Below, one piece after another: positions 47,385 to 56,891 of a stretch of DNA of 64,000 bases. The notes under the pieces are model-generated. The model ran no database searches. It was given only the letters and a program-made list of their open reading frames with translations, and was not told where the DNA came from. The position numbers were made by a program, and so were the translations under genes. Location of the stretch: contig JAGGWN010000072.1 of the NCBI GenBank assembly GCA_021157415.1, positions 1 through 64,000 of the forward strand, written 5' to 3'. Each line of letters opens with the position of its first letter. Positions within the stretch are counted from its first letter, which is position 1. Source of the DNA: Bacteroidales bacterium. Lineage in GTDB: Bacteria; Bacteroidota; Bacteroidia; Bacteroidales; VadinHA17.

Positions 47385-50081
47385 TTATTGCTTTGAGTTT
47401 TTTCCGTTTAGTAATATTTCATCGGTAAAGATCCAGGCTTTGCCGCCGGCACTTTTATGCCAGGACGGCAAGGTTCCGGTATTTTTAGCATGAATCCGGA
47501 TAAACCGGATGTTTTTCCGGTGTATGGCAAATGAGAAAGGTTGTATCCAGGTACCGGTTTTTTGCCAGTCTATTCTGTTTTCCATTTTTTGTTCCTCCGA
47601 AAAGGAGTTCCCGTCTTCCGAGACAACACAGCTCACCCATTCAGGAAAAAGAATCCATGATTGCACATTCTGCAGGAAAGTGACGGTAACCGTATCAAGA
47701 TCCATGGCTTTCTTCAACCGGAGATCAGCGATCAGGTCTGTGCCTTCCAATCCCAGCCAATGTCCGTCACGGTAGTTTTTCGATCCCCGTATGCTGTCAA
47801 CCAGGCTGATCATGCCCCGGGCTGGGTATTTTTCAGAAAAGGGATATTTAAGTTTGATTTCAACTACCGGGCCGTGATAAACCCGGACCATCTTCTCAAA
47901 TACAGGATTTCCGCATTTACCGTCGTAAACCGTTGCTCTGATTCTGGTGGTATGATCCACCATAAAAGGTTCTTTATACAAGGTGGAGGAAGTATCGGGA
48001 GGAGTTCCGTCCAGGGTATAATAGATGTTATCCGCAAAAAAACTCCGGAGAGTGACTTTACGTTCCGGGGCGAAGAAGGAAGTATCTGTTTCAATGAAGA
48101 CATAACAGGGAACTTCTTTCAGGTCTTTTTCCATCCGGTCAAACTTCGCGAGGATATGATCCAGCCACCACGGCCGGTTTTCCATATTCCACAATCTTGC
48201 ATAGTCTTTCTTCATAACGGCCAGCTGGTTCTCCAGCCCCTTCAGGTTCCTTTGCAAATCAGCCTTTCTGACGTGTGTCATTTCCAGGGGATCGTTCAGC
48301 CGGTATTTGAGTTCATTTTTTCTGGCCATATACTGCGCTCTCCGGGTGGCATAGATAAGATAATCAAGATCATTCCGGTGAAAGGGAATTTTCCGCCGGG
48401 CAGACAGAAAAGCTCTTAACAATACGGAAGATTCTTTTTCCAGTCCCATGGCATCGGACAAGAGATCAACCATTTGAATCTTCGGGTTCGGTTCGATCAT
48501 AGGGCTCCAGAAAGCCTTGTCGGTGAGATGACCTGCAGAAACATACTTTTTCAGTCCGTCCAGATGGAGCATATCATTCGCGATACCGGCATCCGTACCA
48601 TAGTAAAGCGGGTCAAAGGCCCTTGTAAATGATTGAAACCTCAGGTTCATCAGAGAGTCGTTTTCTTCACGTACCGGTTTCCAGGCACATGCCACACCCC
48701 AGGAGAGAGGGAACCAGTTGTACGAGAAAAAGTTCTCTCCATCGTCGTCCCAGGTAGTGTTCATCATCCCCAGGGCACTCATATTCACGCCGTCTCTGAC
48801 AAAATGAGAGATATTCACCTCGGCCGTGGACAGGTCAGGAAAAATGCGGTTCCAGCAACTTACCCCCGGACAGACCCAAAAATTCATGCCTGCCTTTTGG
48901 AAGGGTTCAATCATAAATTTAAAAGAAGGAGCAGACTGATAAGCCCAGGGCAGAACAACCACATCATCCGGTAATTTAGAGATGATCTCCGGATAATCGG
49001 CGGCAATATCCCCCCACATCAGGATGATTTTGTGGAAGGGTTTCAGGATCTGCACAAGTTTATTAATATGATAAGCATATACCCCGGCAAGTCCCATGGT
49101 GTCCACCATTGTTTTGGCAGGTCCGCTGCCCAGGCCAAATACTTCGTCACAGTTGATCATAAAAAACCTGCTGTCGTAGGCAGAAGCGATTTCGCGCAGG
49201 ATGTCTCCCAACAGATCATAGGACTCCGGGAAAGCGGGAGAAATCACGGAAGGAGTCTCAGCCAGATGAGCATAATAAGGTTTTTGGAGGATCTTCCCGA
49301 AATGACCGAAAGCCTGAAAGTTTCCCACCAAATCAATATGGTATTTCCGGGCATAGGCAGACAGTTCTTTTACCTGAGCAGCCGTAATGCCATCCGGAGG
49401 AGCGATACCGGGGTGAGATTTCAGTTTGAAAACATTTTCGGTATAAAGGGTAAAAATATTCATTTTAAAATATGACATCCTGCGTATCTCCGCTTTTAAA
49501 AACTCCATAGTCGGAATAGGTCCGCGGCTTATATCATCCTGCCAGCCGCGGTATCTCAGTGCAGGCCAGTCGGTAATATCCAGTGCCGGAATCCGGTTTT
49601 CCATCCGATTGCCCCGAACCAGTTGGCGCAATGTTTGTACCCCGTAAAAGATCCCGGTATCATTGTTGGCAACCAGGATAAGACGATCCTGGTCTATGTG
49701 CAGGACATAACCTTCTTTTCCACACTGCCCTAGTTTCCGGAGATAGGGTTCTGCAATCTTATCAAACTTTTTATCCTGTCCGGGATACCCTACCAAAAGA
49801 GATGCTTTCTTAATCGTTTGCCCGTAGTTCATATCAAAACCCAGATCCTGCTTAACCTCCCGGAAGAATTCATTTACGTCAAACAACAAGGCAGTATCGT
49901 CCGGGTTCACGATATAAACAAGTTTCTCCGGTGTAAGAGTAAATGTTGCATCATTCCTGTTGAGTATTTGCGGTTGCGGAATAAGATACAGTTGTGTTCG
50001 GTTTGTCTGGGCATACCCAAACGTAACTGCACATAACTCAAACATAATCAAGATAATAAACGATGTGAAAAATCGTCTCAT
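47385..50081 (-). CDS. GH20-like beta-N-acetylhexosaminidase with C-terminal chitobiase-type and CBM-like domains
   Basis: 'GIFYGVQTLRQLVRGNR...IPALDITDWPALRYRGWQDDISRG', 'FFMINCDEVFGLG', 'IYYTLDGTPPDTSSTLYKEPF'. Confidence 0.85.
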   Translation of the reverse strand: MRRFFTSFIILIMFELCAVTFGYAQTNRTQLYLIPQPQILNRNDATFTLTPEKLVYIVNPDDTALLFDVNEFFREVKQDLGFDMNYGQTIKKASLLVGYPGQDKKFDKIAEPYLRKLGQCGKEGYVLHIDQDRLILVANNDTGIFYGVQTLRQLVRGNRMENRIPALDITDWPALRYRGWQDDISRGPIPTMEFLKAEIRRMSYFKMNIFTLYTENVFKLKSHPGIAPPDGITAAQVKELSAYARKYHIDLVGNFQAFGHFGKILQKPYYAHLAETPSVISPAFPESYDLLGDILREIASAYDSRFFMINCDEVFGLGSGPAKTMVDTMGLAGVYAYHINKLVQILKPFHKIILMWGDIAADYPEIISKLPDDVVVLPWAYQSAPSFKFMIEPFQKAGMNFWVCPGVSCWNRIFPDLSTAEVNISHFVRDGVNMSALGMMNTTWDDDGENFFSYNWFPLSWGVACAWKPVREENDSLMNLRFQSFTRAFDPLYYGTDAGIANDMLHLDGLKKYVSAGHLTDKAFWSPMIEPNPKIQMVDLLSDAMGLEKESSVLLRAFLSARRKIPFHRNDLDYLIYATRRAQYMARKNELKYRLNDPLEMTHVRKADLQRNLKGLENQLAVMKKDYARLWNMENRPWWLDHILAKFDRMEKDLKEVPCYVFIETDTSFFAPERKVTLRSFFADNIYYTLDGTPPDTSSTLYKEPFMVDHTTRIRATVYDGKCGNPVFEKMVRVYHGPVVEIKLKYPFSEKYPARGMISLVDSIRGSKNYRDGHWLGLEGTDLIADLRLKKAMDLDTVTVTFLQNVQSWILFPEWVSCVVSEDGNSFSEEQKMENRIDWQKTGTWIQPFSFAIHRKNIRFIRIHAKNTGTLPSWHKSAGGKAWIFTDEILLNGKNSKQ

Positions 50082-50156
50082 GATACCATACGTTTATTTA
50101 TTTCAAAACTATATAAATTTTCATGTAAATATACACAGTCTGATTGAAAAAAACCT

Positions 50157-50270
50157 AAGCCGGCTTTCACCAAATAAGGTTCCCCTGCCTCTCCGTATCG
50201 GCAGGTACTGAATCAAAGTCACACGGGCGGGACCGTCCGAACGAAATCAACCGGAGAGCACGTCTCCGGG
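50157..50270. ncRNA. Candidate structured GC-rich element (unclassified)
   Basis: AAGCCGGCTT palindrome; CCTGCC-10nt-GGCAGG; GGACcGTCC; CCGGAGA-gcacg-TCTCCGG, within an otherwise AT-rich gap. Confidence 0.3.
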
Positions 50271-50596
50271 AAATTCATTGGATTAAAGCAAATCTTTTTC
50301 CAGAGGCAAATTACAAAATTCCTACTCAAAAATGTTAAAAAAACACCCGGAAAGGATTTTTTTTCCTTAAAGCTGTAATATGATTGTCTGATAATTCAGA
50401 AAAGATAATATATCTTTATGACCGGAGCCATTGTCTGGTTGTTCAGTACATTTTCTATGAAATAAATATAAATTTTCAGCATCCGAAATATGCCAACCGG
50501 GGATGATTAGATTTTTTGTGAAAACCAGATTTACCGGAGCGGTTCTGGTGCATATATTTTTAAAATATAGTCTATTCAATATAAAATCTACAAAGA

Positions 50597-53500
50597 ATGA
50601 AAAAAAACTTCCTTATTTTTCTGGCACTGGTCATGCCCATGGTTTCTTTCGGGCAACAGGAAAAAAAAGTATTCTGGTCTGAAGATTTTTCCGGGGGAAA
50701 ACTGCCGGAGGGTTGGACTGTAAAAAGTTTAGGTGACAGCACGGTTTTATGGCATTGCACCGACCAGCCCTATCCCGGCTCACATCAATACAACAGGCAG
50801 GCACCGCCCATTGCGTCGGACAGCAGAGGTCATTTCATGCTTTTCAGTCCGGGCGTTAAAGTGGATAAGAACATCAATAAATGGAGAGATGCAAAGGTTT
50901 ATCCGGATGGTTATTTTACGACATCAGCCATCAACTGTACCGCTCTGAAGTCGGCCATACTGCGTTTTCAGCAAAAATTCTGTTACATTCCGTGGGGCCG
51001 GGCAAAGGGGGCCGGTTTGTATGTGGGCATCAGCAGCAATGGAAAAGACTGGAAAGACTACCCCGTCCACCATGGGGTAAAAGGATGGAAAGACAGTCCC
51101 AATCCGATGACGACCGAACTGAATGTTTCTGATCTGGTGGCCGGAGAGCCAAAGGTATATATCCGGTTTTTGTGGAAAGGATTTTTTGCTTTCTACTGGA
51201 TGGTGGATGACATCGCGCTGCTGGAAGGCTATAAACATGACCTGGGCGTCAAAGCATTGGTATCCCCGGCACCCCTGGACAACGTGTTCACGAAACAGGA
51301 CACCATCAGGGTACTTGTAAAAAATATGGGATCGGAAGATATTTTGAGGAATTACAAAGCTACCTGTTATCTTGACGGTAAAGAGATCATGACCCTGCTC
51401 GCCAAAGGGGAAGATCAACCTTTGAAAACCAATACTACGACGGAGTTAGATTTCTATCCTGTTGATTTATCACAAAAAGCCTCCTGGGACATTAAAATTA
51501 AAACAGACCTTCCGGGGGATGAAGACACTACCAACAATACGGCTGTTTTCACGGTATATTCCAAACCGGTCATGCTCGGGAAAATTACCAGCATGGCAAA
51601 AAACAAAGACGGCAGTTTTCTTTTCAGCAGTCATGAAGCCCAGGTAAAAGTTTCTTTTCTCACTACGGATATTTTCCGTATTCAACTGGCCCCGCTGGGC
51701 AAGTTTGACGATCCCACCCATGGTAAGATCGTGGTGCCACAGGATCATCCGCCGGTAAAGGTAATTCTCAAAGACGAAGGGGAATCCTATGCCATGGAAA
51801 CAAACGACATCATTGTGCGGGCCTATAAGGATCCTTTACGTTTCGGGCTGTATGACAAAGGCACGGATTTGCCCGTCTGGGAAGAAATACGACCTCTCAC
51901 CTACGGAGCTTCTACGGTACAGACTCTGTCGCGCAAGGACCGTGAATACTTTTACGGCGGTGGCATGCAGAACGGTTATTTTTCACATCGTGACAGTACC
52001 ATACGCATAGAAATCGGTGGCGGATGGAATGACGGAGGGCGCTCCAACCCGGCGCCTTTTTATCTGAGCACGGCCGGTTACGGAGCTTTTCGCAACACCT
52101 TCAAACCCGGTGTTTACAGCTTTCACGATCCGGTAACTCTAACACACAATGAATTCCGTTTTGATTGTTATTATTTCTATGGTCCTTCCCTGAAGAAGAT
52201 ACTGAATGAATACACCTCGGTCACGGGTCGTCCTTTTATGCCCCCCCGCTGGGGTCTGGAGATCGGCGATGCCAACTGTTACAACCGCAAGGGGGTCACT
52301 ACGCCGGTCGTTATCGACTCGGTAGCACGCAAATACCGGTCCCACGATATGCCCGGGGGATGGATCCTGCCCAACGACGGGTATGGCTGTGGTTATACCG
52401 ACCTGGATTCCACGGTACGCGAATTACATAAACTCGGTTTTTACACCGGTTTGTGGACGGAAAACGGGGTGGACCGGATTGCCTGGGAAGTAGGCACTGC
52501 CGGCACGCGCCTGTGCAAACTGGATGTAGCCTGGGTATACCGGGGATATGAATTTGCACTGGATGCCTGTAAGACTGCCTATCAAGGGATTGAAGACAAC
52601 TGCGACGGTCGGGGATATATCTGGTCGGTAATGGGTTGGGCCGGAACGCAACGTTATTCCACCATTTGGTCTGGCGACCAGGTGGGTAACTGGGAATATA
52701 TACGGTTTCATATTCCAACGGTCATCGGAGCGGGTCTCTCAGGATTCAATGCAGCCACCGGGGATGTGGATGGTATTTTCGGAGGTAGCGCCAAAACGTA
52801 TGTACGTGATCTGGAATGGAAATGCTTCACGCCGGTATTGATGAATATGTCGGGCTGGGCCAAGTATATGAAACAACCATACATCCATGGAGAACCCTAT
52901 ACCTCCTATAACCGGAAATACCTGAAACTTAAGATGCGCCTTACTCCTTACATCTACACTTATTGTCATAAAGCTTATGAGACGGGGATGCCTACGGTCA
53001 GGGCTATGGTGCTGGAATTTCCCGATGACCCTGTCACCTGGGGAAAAGAAACCCGGTATCAATTTATGTCGGGAAAATGGTTGCTGGTAGCCCCGGTTTA
53101 TAAAGATGAAGAAAAACGGGACAGCATATATCTGCCCGGAGGCACATGGATCGATTATTGGGACGGTACCCGGTATTGGGGTCCCAGTTGGCTGAATAAT
53201 TATCAGGCCCCTATGGACAAACTGCCTCTTTTTGTCAGGAGCGGAGCCATCATCCCGATGTATCCGGAAATGCTGTATGACAATCAAAAACCCAAAGACC
53301 CCGTCACGTTGGATATCTATCCGGAAGGCCATAGTAAATTCGTTTTGTATGAAGATGACGGAACAACACGCGAATACCAAAAGGGGGAATTTGCAAAGAC
53401 ACTTATACAGTCTGATGTGGATGAAAATACCGGCATTCTGCATATTTCCTTATACGGTAACAGGGGAACATATGACGGCATGCCCGTATCCAGAAAATAC

Positions 53501-53701
53501 ATACTTCAAATCCATATGGAAAAAGCCCCAAAAAAAATCACACTGGATAGTAGAAAACTGAAGGATCTGAAAAACGTCAAAAGATTTGAAAGAAATACGG
53601 AAGGATGGTTTTTTGATCCGACTGATCGAAAAGGAATTATTTTTATAAAAACGATGCCAATCAGTTTGGAAAAAGGATTCAAGATCGAAGTGGCAGAGTA
53701 A
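50597..53701 (+). CDS. GH31 family glycoside hydrolase with N-terminal choice-of-anchor/MAM-like and CARDB-like domains
   Basis: N-term 'FWSEDFSGGKLPEGWTVKSLGD...YIRFLWKGFFAFYWMVDDIALLEG'; GH31 'TRLCKLDVAWVYRGYEFALDACK', 'TIWSGDQVGNWEYIRFHIPTVIGAGLSG'. Confidence 0.9.
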   Translation: MKKNFLIFLALVMPMVSFGQQEKKVFWSEDFSGGKLPEGWTVKSLGDSTVLWHCTDQPYPGSHQYNRQAPPIASDSRGHFMLFSPGVKVDKNINKWRDAKVYPDGYFTTSAINCTALKSAILRFQQKFCYIPWGRAKGAGLYVGISSNGKDWKDYPVHHGVKGWKDSPNPMTTELNVSDLVAGEPKVYIRFLWKGFFAFYWMVDDIALLEGYKHDLGVKALVSPAPLDNVFTKQDTIRVLVKNMGSEDILRNYKATCYLDGKEIMTLLAKGEDQPLKTNTTTELDFYPVDLSQKASWDIKIKTDLPGDEDTTNNTAVFTVYSKPVMLGKITSMAKNKDGSFLFSSHEAQVKVSFLTTDIFRIQLAPLGKFDDPTHGKIVVPQDHPPVKVILKDEGESYAMETNDIIVRAYKDPLRFGLYDKGTDLPVWEEIRPLTYGASTVQTLSRKDREYFYGGGMQNGYFSHRDSTIRIEIGGGWNDGGRSNPAPFYLSTAGYGAFRNTFKPGVYSFHDPVTLTHNEFRFDCYYFYGPSLKKILNEYTSVTGRPFMPPRWGLEIGDANCYNRKGVTTPVVIDSVARKYRSHDMPGGWILPNDGYGCGYTDLDSTVRELHKLGFYTGLWTENGVDRIAWEVGTAGTRLCKLDVAWVYRGYEFALDACKTAYQGIEDNCDGRGYIWSVMGWAGTQRYSTIWSGDQVGNWEYIRFHIPTVIGAGLSGFNAATGDVDGIFGGSAKTYVRDLEWKCFTPVLMNMSGWAKYMKQPYIHGEPYTSYNRKYLKLKMRLTPYIYTYCHKAYETGMPTVRAMVLEFPDDPVTWGKETRYQFMSGKWLLVAPVYKDEEKRDSIYLPGGTWIDYWDGTRYWGPSWLNNYQAPMDKLPLFVRSGAIIPMYPEMLYDNQKPKDPVTLDIYPEGHSKFVLYEDDGTTREYQKGEFAKTLIQSDVDENTGILHISLYGNRGTYDGMPVSRKYILQIHMEKAPKKITLDSRKLKDLKNVKRFERNTEGWFFDPTDRKGIIFIKTMPISLEKGFKIEVAE

Positions 53702-53747
53702 TAAGAAAGAAAAAATATTCTTCGATAAATATTCATAAAATAAAAAA

Positions 53748-53778
53748 TTTGCATGTTAGTATCTATTTACTAACTTCG
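53748..53778 (+). promoter_or_regulatory. TetR-gene promoter (TTTG-N19-TAACTTCG) enclosing an inverted-repeat operator GTTAGT-N8-ACTAAC
   Basis: TTTG 53748-53751; operator 53755-53774; TAACTTCG 53771-53778; ATG at 53805. Confidence 0.65.
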
Positions 53779-53804
53779 CAGCCTGTTAAATAAAATTATG
53801 CAGA

Positions 53805-54383
53805 ATGCAAACTGAAAGACAAAAGGAAATAATCGAAGCAGCCTTGGATCTGATATATAAAAAAGGAATCCAGGGATTAACCATAAAGAATCTTTCTGAA
53901 AAAATAGGGATTACAGAACCTGCCATATATCGTCATTTTGAAAATAAAATCAGTATTCTCGTTTCCATACTTGATTTTTTTAAGAATAATACAGAACAAA
54001 TATTCGAGAATGAATTGAAAAACGATGACAATGCCATTGATAAGATCGAACATCTTTTCAGTCGCCATTTTTCCACTTTCTCAAAAATGCCATCACTGGT
54101 TTCGGTCGTTTTTTCAGAAGAGATCTTTGTCAATGAACCTGTCCTGGTTGGAAAAATTGCTGAAATCATGGATAAAAACGACAAAATTCTCACAGAAATC
54201 ATTACCAATGGTCAAAGAAAAAATGAAATACGGAATGATATTCCCGCTAAATATCTTTCAATCATTATCATGGGTTCTCTGCGTCTGTTTGTAAAAAAAT
54301 GGCAGTTTCTGAAATCTGTTAAAAATCTTCCCAGACAGGGCAAAGAGCTATTCAATTCAATAAAATTGCTGATACAAGAATAA
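53805..54383 (+). CDS. TetR/AcrR family transcriptional regulator
   Basis: 'RQKEIIEAALDLIYKKGIQGLTIKNLSEKIGITEPAIYRHFENKISIL' HTH. Confidence 0.94.
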   Translation: MQTERQKEIIEAALDLIYKKGIQGLTIKNLSEKIGITEPAIYRHFENKISILVSILDFFKNNTEQIFENELKNDDNAIDKIEHLFSRHFSTFSKMPSLVSVVFSEEIFVNEPVLVGKIAEIMDKNDKILTEIITNGQRKNEIRNDIPAKYLSIIIMGSLRLFVKKWQFLKSVKNLPRQGKELFNSIKLLIQE

Positions 54384-54487
54384 TTTACCGTGACGGATAA
54401 GATAATAAGACGATGATTTTCTAAATACAACCATAAATAGATTAAAACAGTCCGGATTTTATTGCCGGATTCTTTTGGGTACCTAAA

Positions 54488-54526
54488 GTTAGTGAAGATT
54501 AATTAACATATATAAAGACAGTTAGT
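54488..54526 (+). promoter_or_regulatory. Candidate TetR half-sites upstream of RND gene
   Basis: GTTAGT at 54488-54493 and 54521-54526, matching the half-site in the TetR promoter. Confidence 0.45.
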
Positions 54527-54546
54527 AAATTATAATTAACAAAAAA

Positions 54547-56880
54547 ATGGAAAAGTTTTTAAAAAAGATATTAGACAGGCCCTGGCTGGTCATTGTGTCA
54601 ATCCTGGCCATAAGTGTTTTTTTGTTTTTTCAGATGAAAGAACATTCAAGGATGGAAACCAATCTGGACAAGTACATGCCACAAAATCATCCTGCGTTCA
54701 TTTACAGTGACAGTGCAGAAGCACAGTTTAACATTAAAGATGGGATCATCATAGCACTGCAAAATAAAAAAGGGGTTTTCAATACGGCCACACTGGATAC
54801 GCTAAAACAACTTACCAGGCGTTTGCAGAAAATGCCGGAGATTGAAAAAAGTGATGTTACGTCTCTTTATACGGCCGATAATATTATCGGTACGGAAGAT
54901 GGAATGGATGTCCGGCCTTTTTTCAAGCGGGTTCCCAAATCTTCTGAAAAGCTGGCCGAGATTAAACATAATGTGGAAAAAAATGAAATGATATTTGGCC
55001 GGCTGGTCTCCAATGATGAGACAGTAACCGTGATCGTGGCCGAAATTGATGACGGTGTTTTTTCTCAGGATTTTTACAACAGGATCCTTAAAATGACAAA
55101 AGCATCTTCGACGGATGATATAAAAATTTATGTTGCAGGCCGGCCTATCGTTGAGGGAACGCTGGCATTATTAGGCCCTGCAGACATGCAACGAATGGTA
55201 CCTATCGTTATTATTGTAATTACGCTGGTATTGGTTTTCATTCTTCGCAGCATTAAAAGCACACTGATTACATTGGGTGTTGTTTTTTTCAGCACTATAT
55301 GGGTTTTTGGACTGATGGCCTGGATACGGATCCCGATTTATTCGGTATCCACGATGATACCGGTAATGCTTATTGCCATAGGGGTTGCATATGGGATACA
55401 CCTGTACAGCCATTTGCAACTGTATTTACGAAAAAACCAGGATGCATCCAAAAAAGAGGCAACCCTTGACATGATCCATTACATGTGGAAACCCGTTGCC
55501 ATGACAGCCATTACAACGGCTATCGGATTTATTTCCCTGCTCACCTCCCAGGTTTATCCGATCAAATATTTTGGGTTATTCACTGCTTTTGGTGTCATGG
55601 TCGCCCTGCTGCTGTCCCTTATTTTCATCCCGGCATCCATTATTATTTTCGGACTGCCTAAAGTGAAAATGAACAGGAAAAATACGGAAGAAGAGAAAGG
55701 GCTCTCTTTTCGTTTTGCTGCCGGAGTCATTAAAAAGAAGTGGATCTCCATCATTCTGACTACACTTGTCATTATTGTCTCCATCATCGGTATGCAGAAG
55801 ATATGGATCAATTCAAGTTTTCTTGACAAGTTTGAAAAAGACAGTGATATTGTAAAAACAGACAGGTTTATCAATGAACATTTTGGAGGTACCACAACCC
55901 TGAACCTGATTCTGGACGGGAAAAAACAAAAAGACATCTTTAAGGAACCGGCCGTTTTAAAACTGGTGGAAAAAATGCAGAGGAATACAGAAAATAAGTT
56001 ACAAGTGGTAGGAAACTCATTTTCGCTGGCTGATTATATCGACCGGATGAACAAGGTAATGAATGCCGATAAAGAAGAGTACAACCGTATTCCCGACAGC
56101 AAAAATATGATTGCCCAATATTTGTTATTATATGAAATGTCAGGTGATCCGGAAAACCTGAATAAAGTGGTTAATTACGATTATGATAAACTGAATGTCA
56201 CTTTTCAGTTGAAAAGTGATGATTCAAAGGCCATTAATTCGACAATTGCCAACATAGATTCGTATAAAAAAGATTTTGCCAAATACGGGATTACATTGAA
56301 TTATGCAGGAAGCGGTTATAAAGGGCTTGTTTTTGCCGATCTGATTCTGGAAGGTCAGATCAGAAGTCTGATTATGTCATTAATCATTGTGATCCTTTTA
56401 CTTTCCCTGATGTTCAAAAACATCTGGATAGGACTGTTCGGTTCTGTACCCATTATTGTAACAGCGTTGATCAGTTTCGGGGTAATGGGTTTTTTAGGAA
56501 TCCCATTAAACACCACCACGGCTTTATTATCCAGTATAGCTGTAGGTATCGGCATTGATTACGCCGTACATTTTATTGATCAATACCGTCATAATGCACA
56601 AAACACAGGGGACAAAATGCTTACGGCTCAGCTGACCATGGCTCATTCGGGAAGAGCCATTATTTTCAATGCGATTGCCGTGATCGCAGGATTCCTGGTA
56701 CTTATATTTTCCGTTTTTCCCCCCAACCGTGAGCTTGGCGCCCTGGTGTCGCTCAATATGTTTACGAGTTTCCTGGGTACATTGACTATCCTGCTGGTGC
56801 TGCTGTATGAAAGCAACCTGTATTTCAAAAAAAAAAAAGAAAAAATAGACCATCAAATAAATCAATCTACAAACCATTAA
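54547..56880 (+). CDS. RND/MMPL family transporter
   Basis: 777 aa, two 6-TM blocks; 'MIPVMLIAIGVAYGIHLYSHLQLYL', 'LSSIAVGIGIDYAVHFIDQYRHNA'. Confidence 0.93.
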   Translation: MEKFLKKILDRPWLVIVSILAISVFLFFQMKEHSRMETNLDKYMPQNHPAFIYSDSAEAQFNIKDGIIIALQNKKGVFNTATLDTLKQLTRRLQKMPEIEKSDVTSLYTADNIIGTEDGMDVRPFFKRVPKSSEKLAEIKHNVEKNEMIFGRLVSNDETVTVIVAEIDDGVFSQDFYNRILKMTKASSTDDIKIYVAGRPIVEGTLALLGPADMQRMVPIVIIVITLVLVFILRSIKSTLITLGVVFFSTIWVFGLMAWIRIPIYSVSTMIPVMLIAIGVAYGIHLYSHLQLYLRKNQDASKKEATLDMIHYMWKPVAMTAITTAIGFISLLTSQVYPIKYFGLFTAFGVMVALLLSLIFIPASIIIFGLPKVKMNRKNTEEEKGLSFRFAAGVIKKKWISIILTTLVIIVSIIGMQKIWINSSFLDKFEKDSDIVKTDRFINEHFGGTTTLNLILDGKKQKDIFKEPAVLKLVEKMQRNTENKLQVVGNSFSLADYIDRMNKVMNADKEEYNRIPDSKNMIAQYLLLYEMSGDPENLNKVVNYDYDKLNVTFQLKSDDSKAINSTIANIDSYKKDFAKYGITLNYAGSGYKGLVFADLILEGQIRSLIMSLIIVILLLSLMFKNIWIGLFGSVPIIVTALISFGVMGFLGIPLNTTTALLSSIAVGIGIDYAVHFIDQYRHNAQNTGDKMLTAQLTMAHSGRAIIFNAIAVIAGFLVLIFSVFPPNRELGALVSLNMFTSFLGTLTILLVLLYESNLYFKKKKEKIDHQINQSTNH

Positions 56881-56891
56881 ATTAAAAGAAA

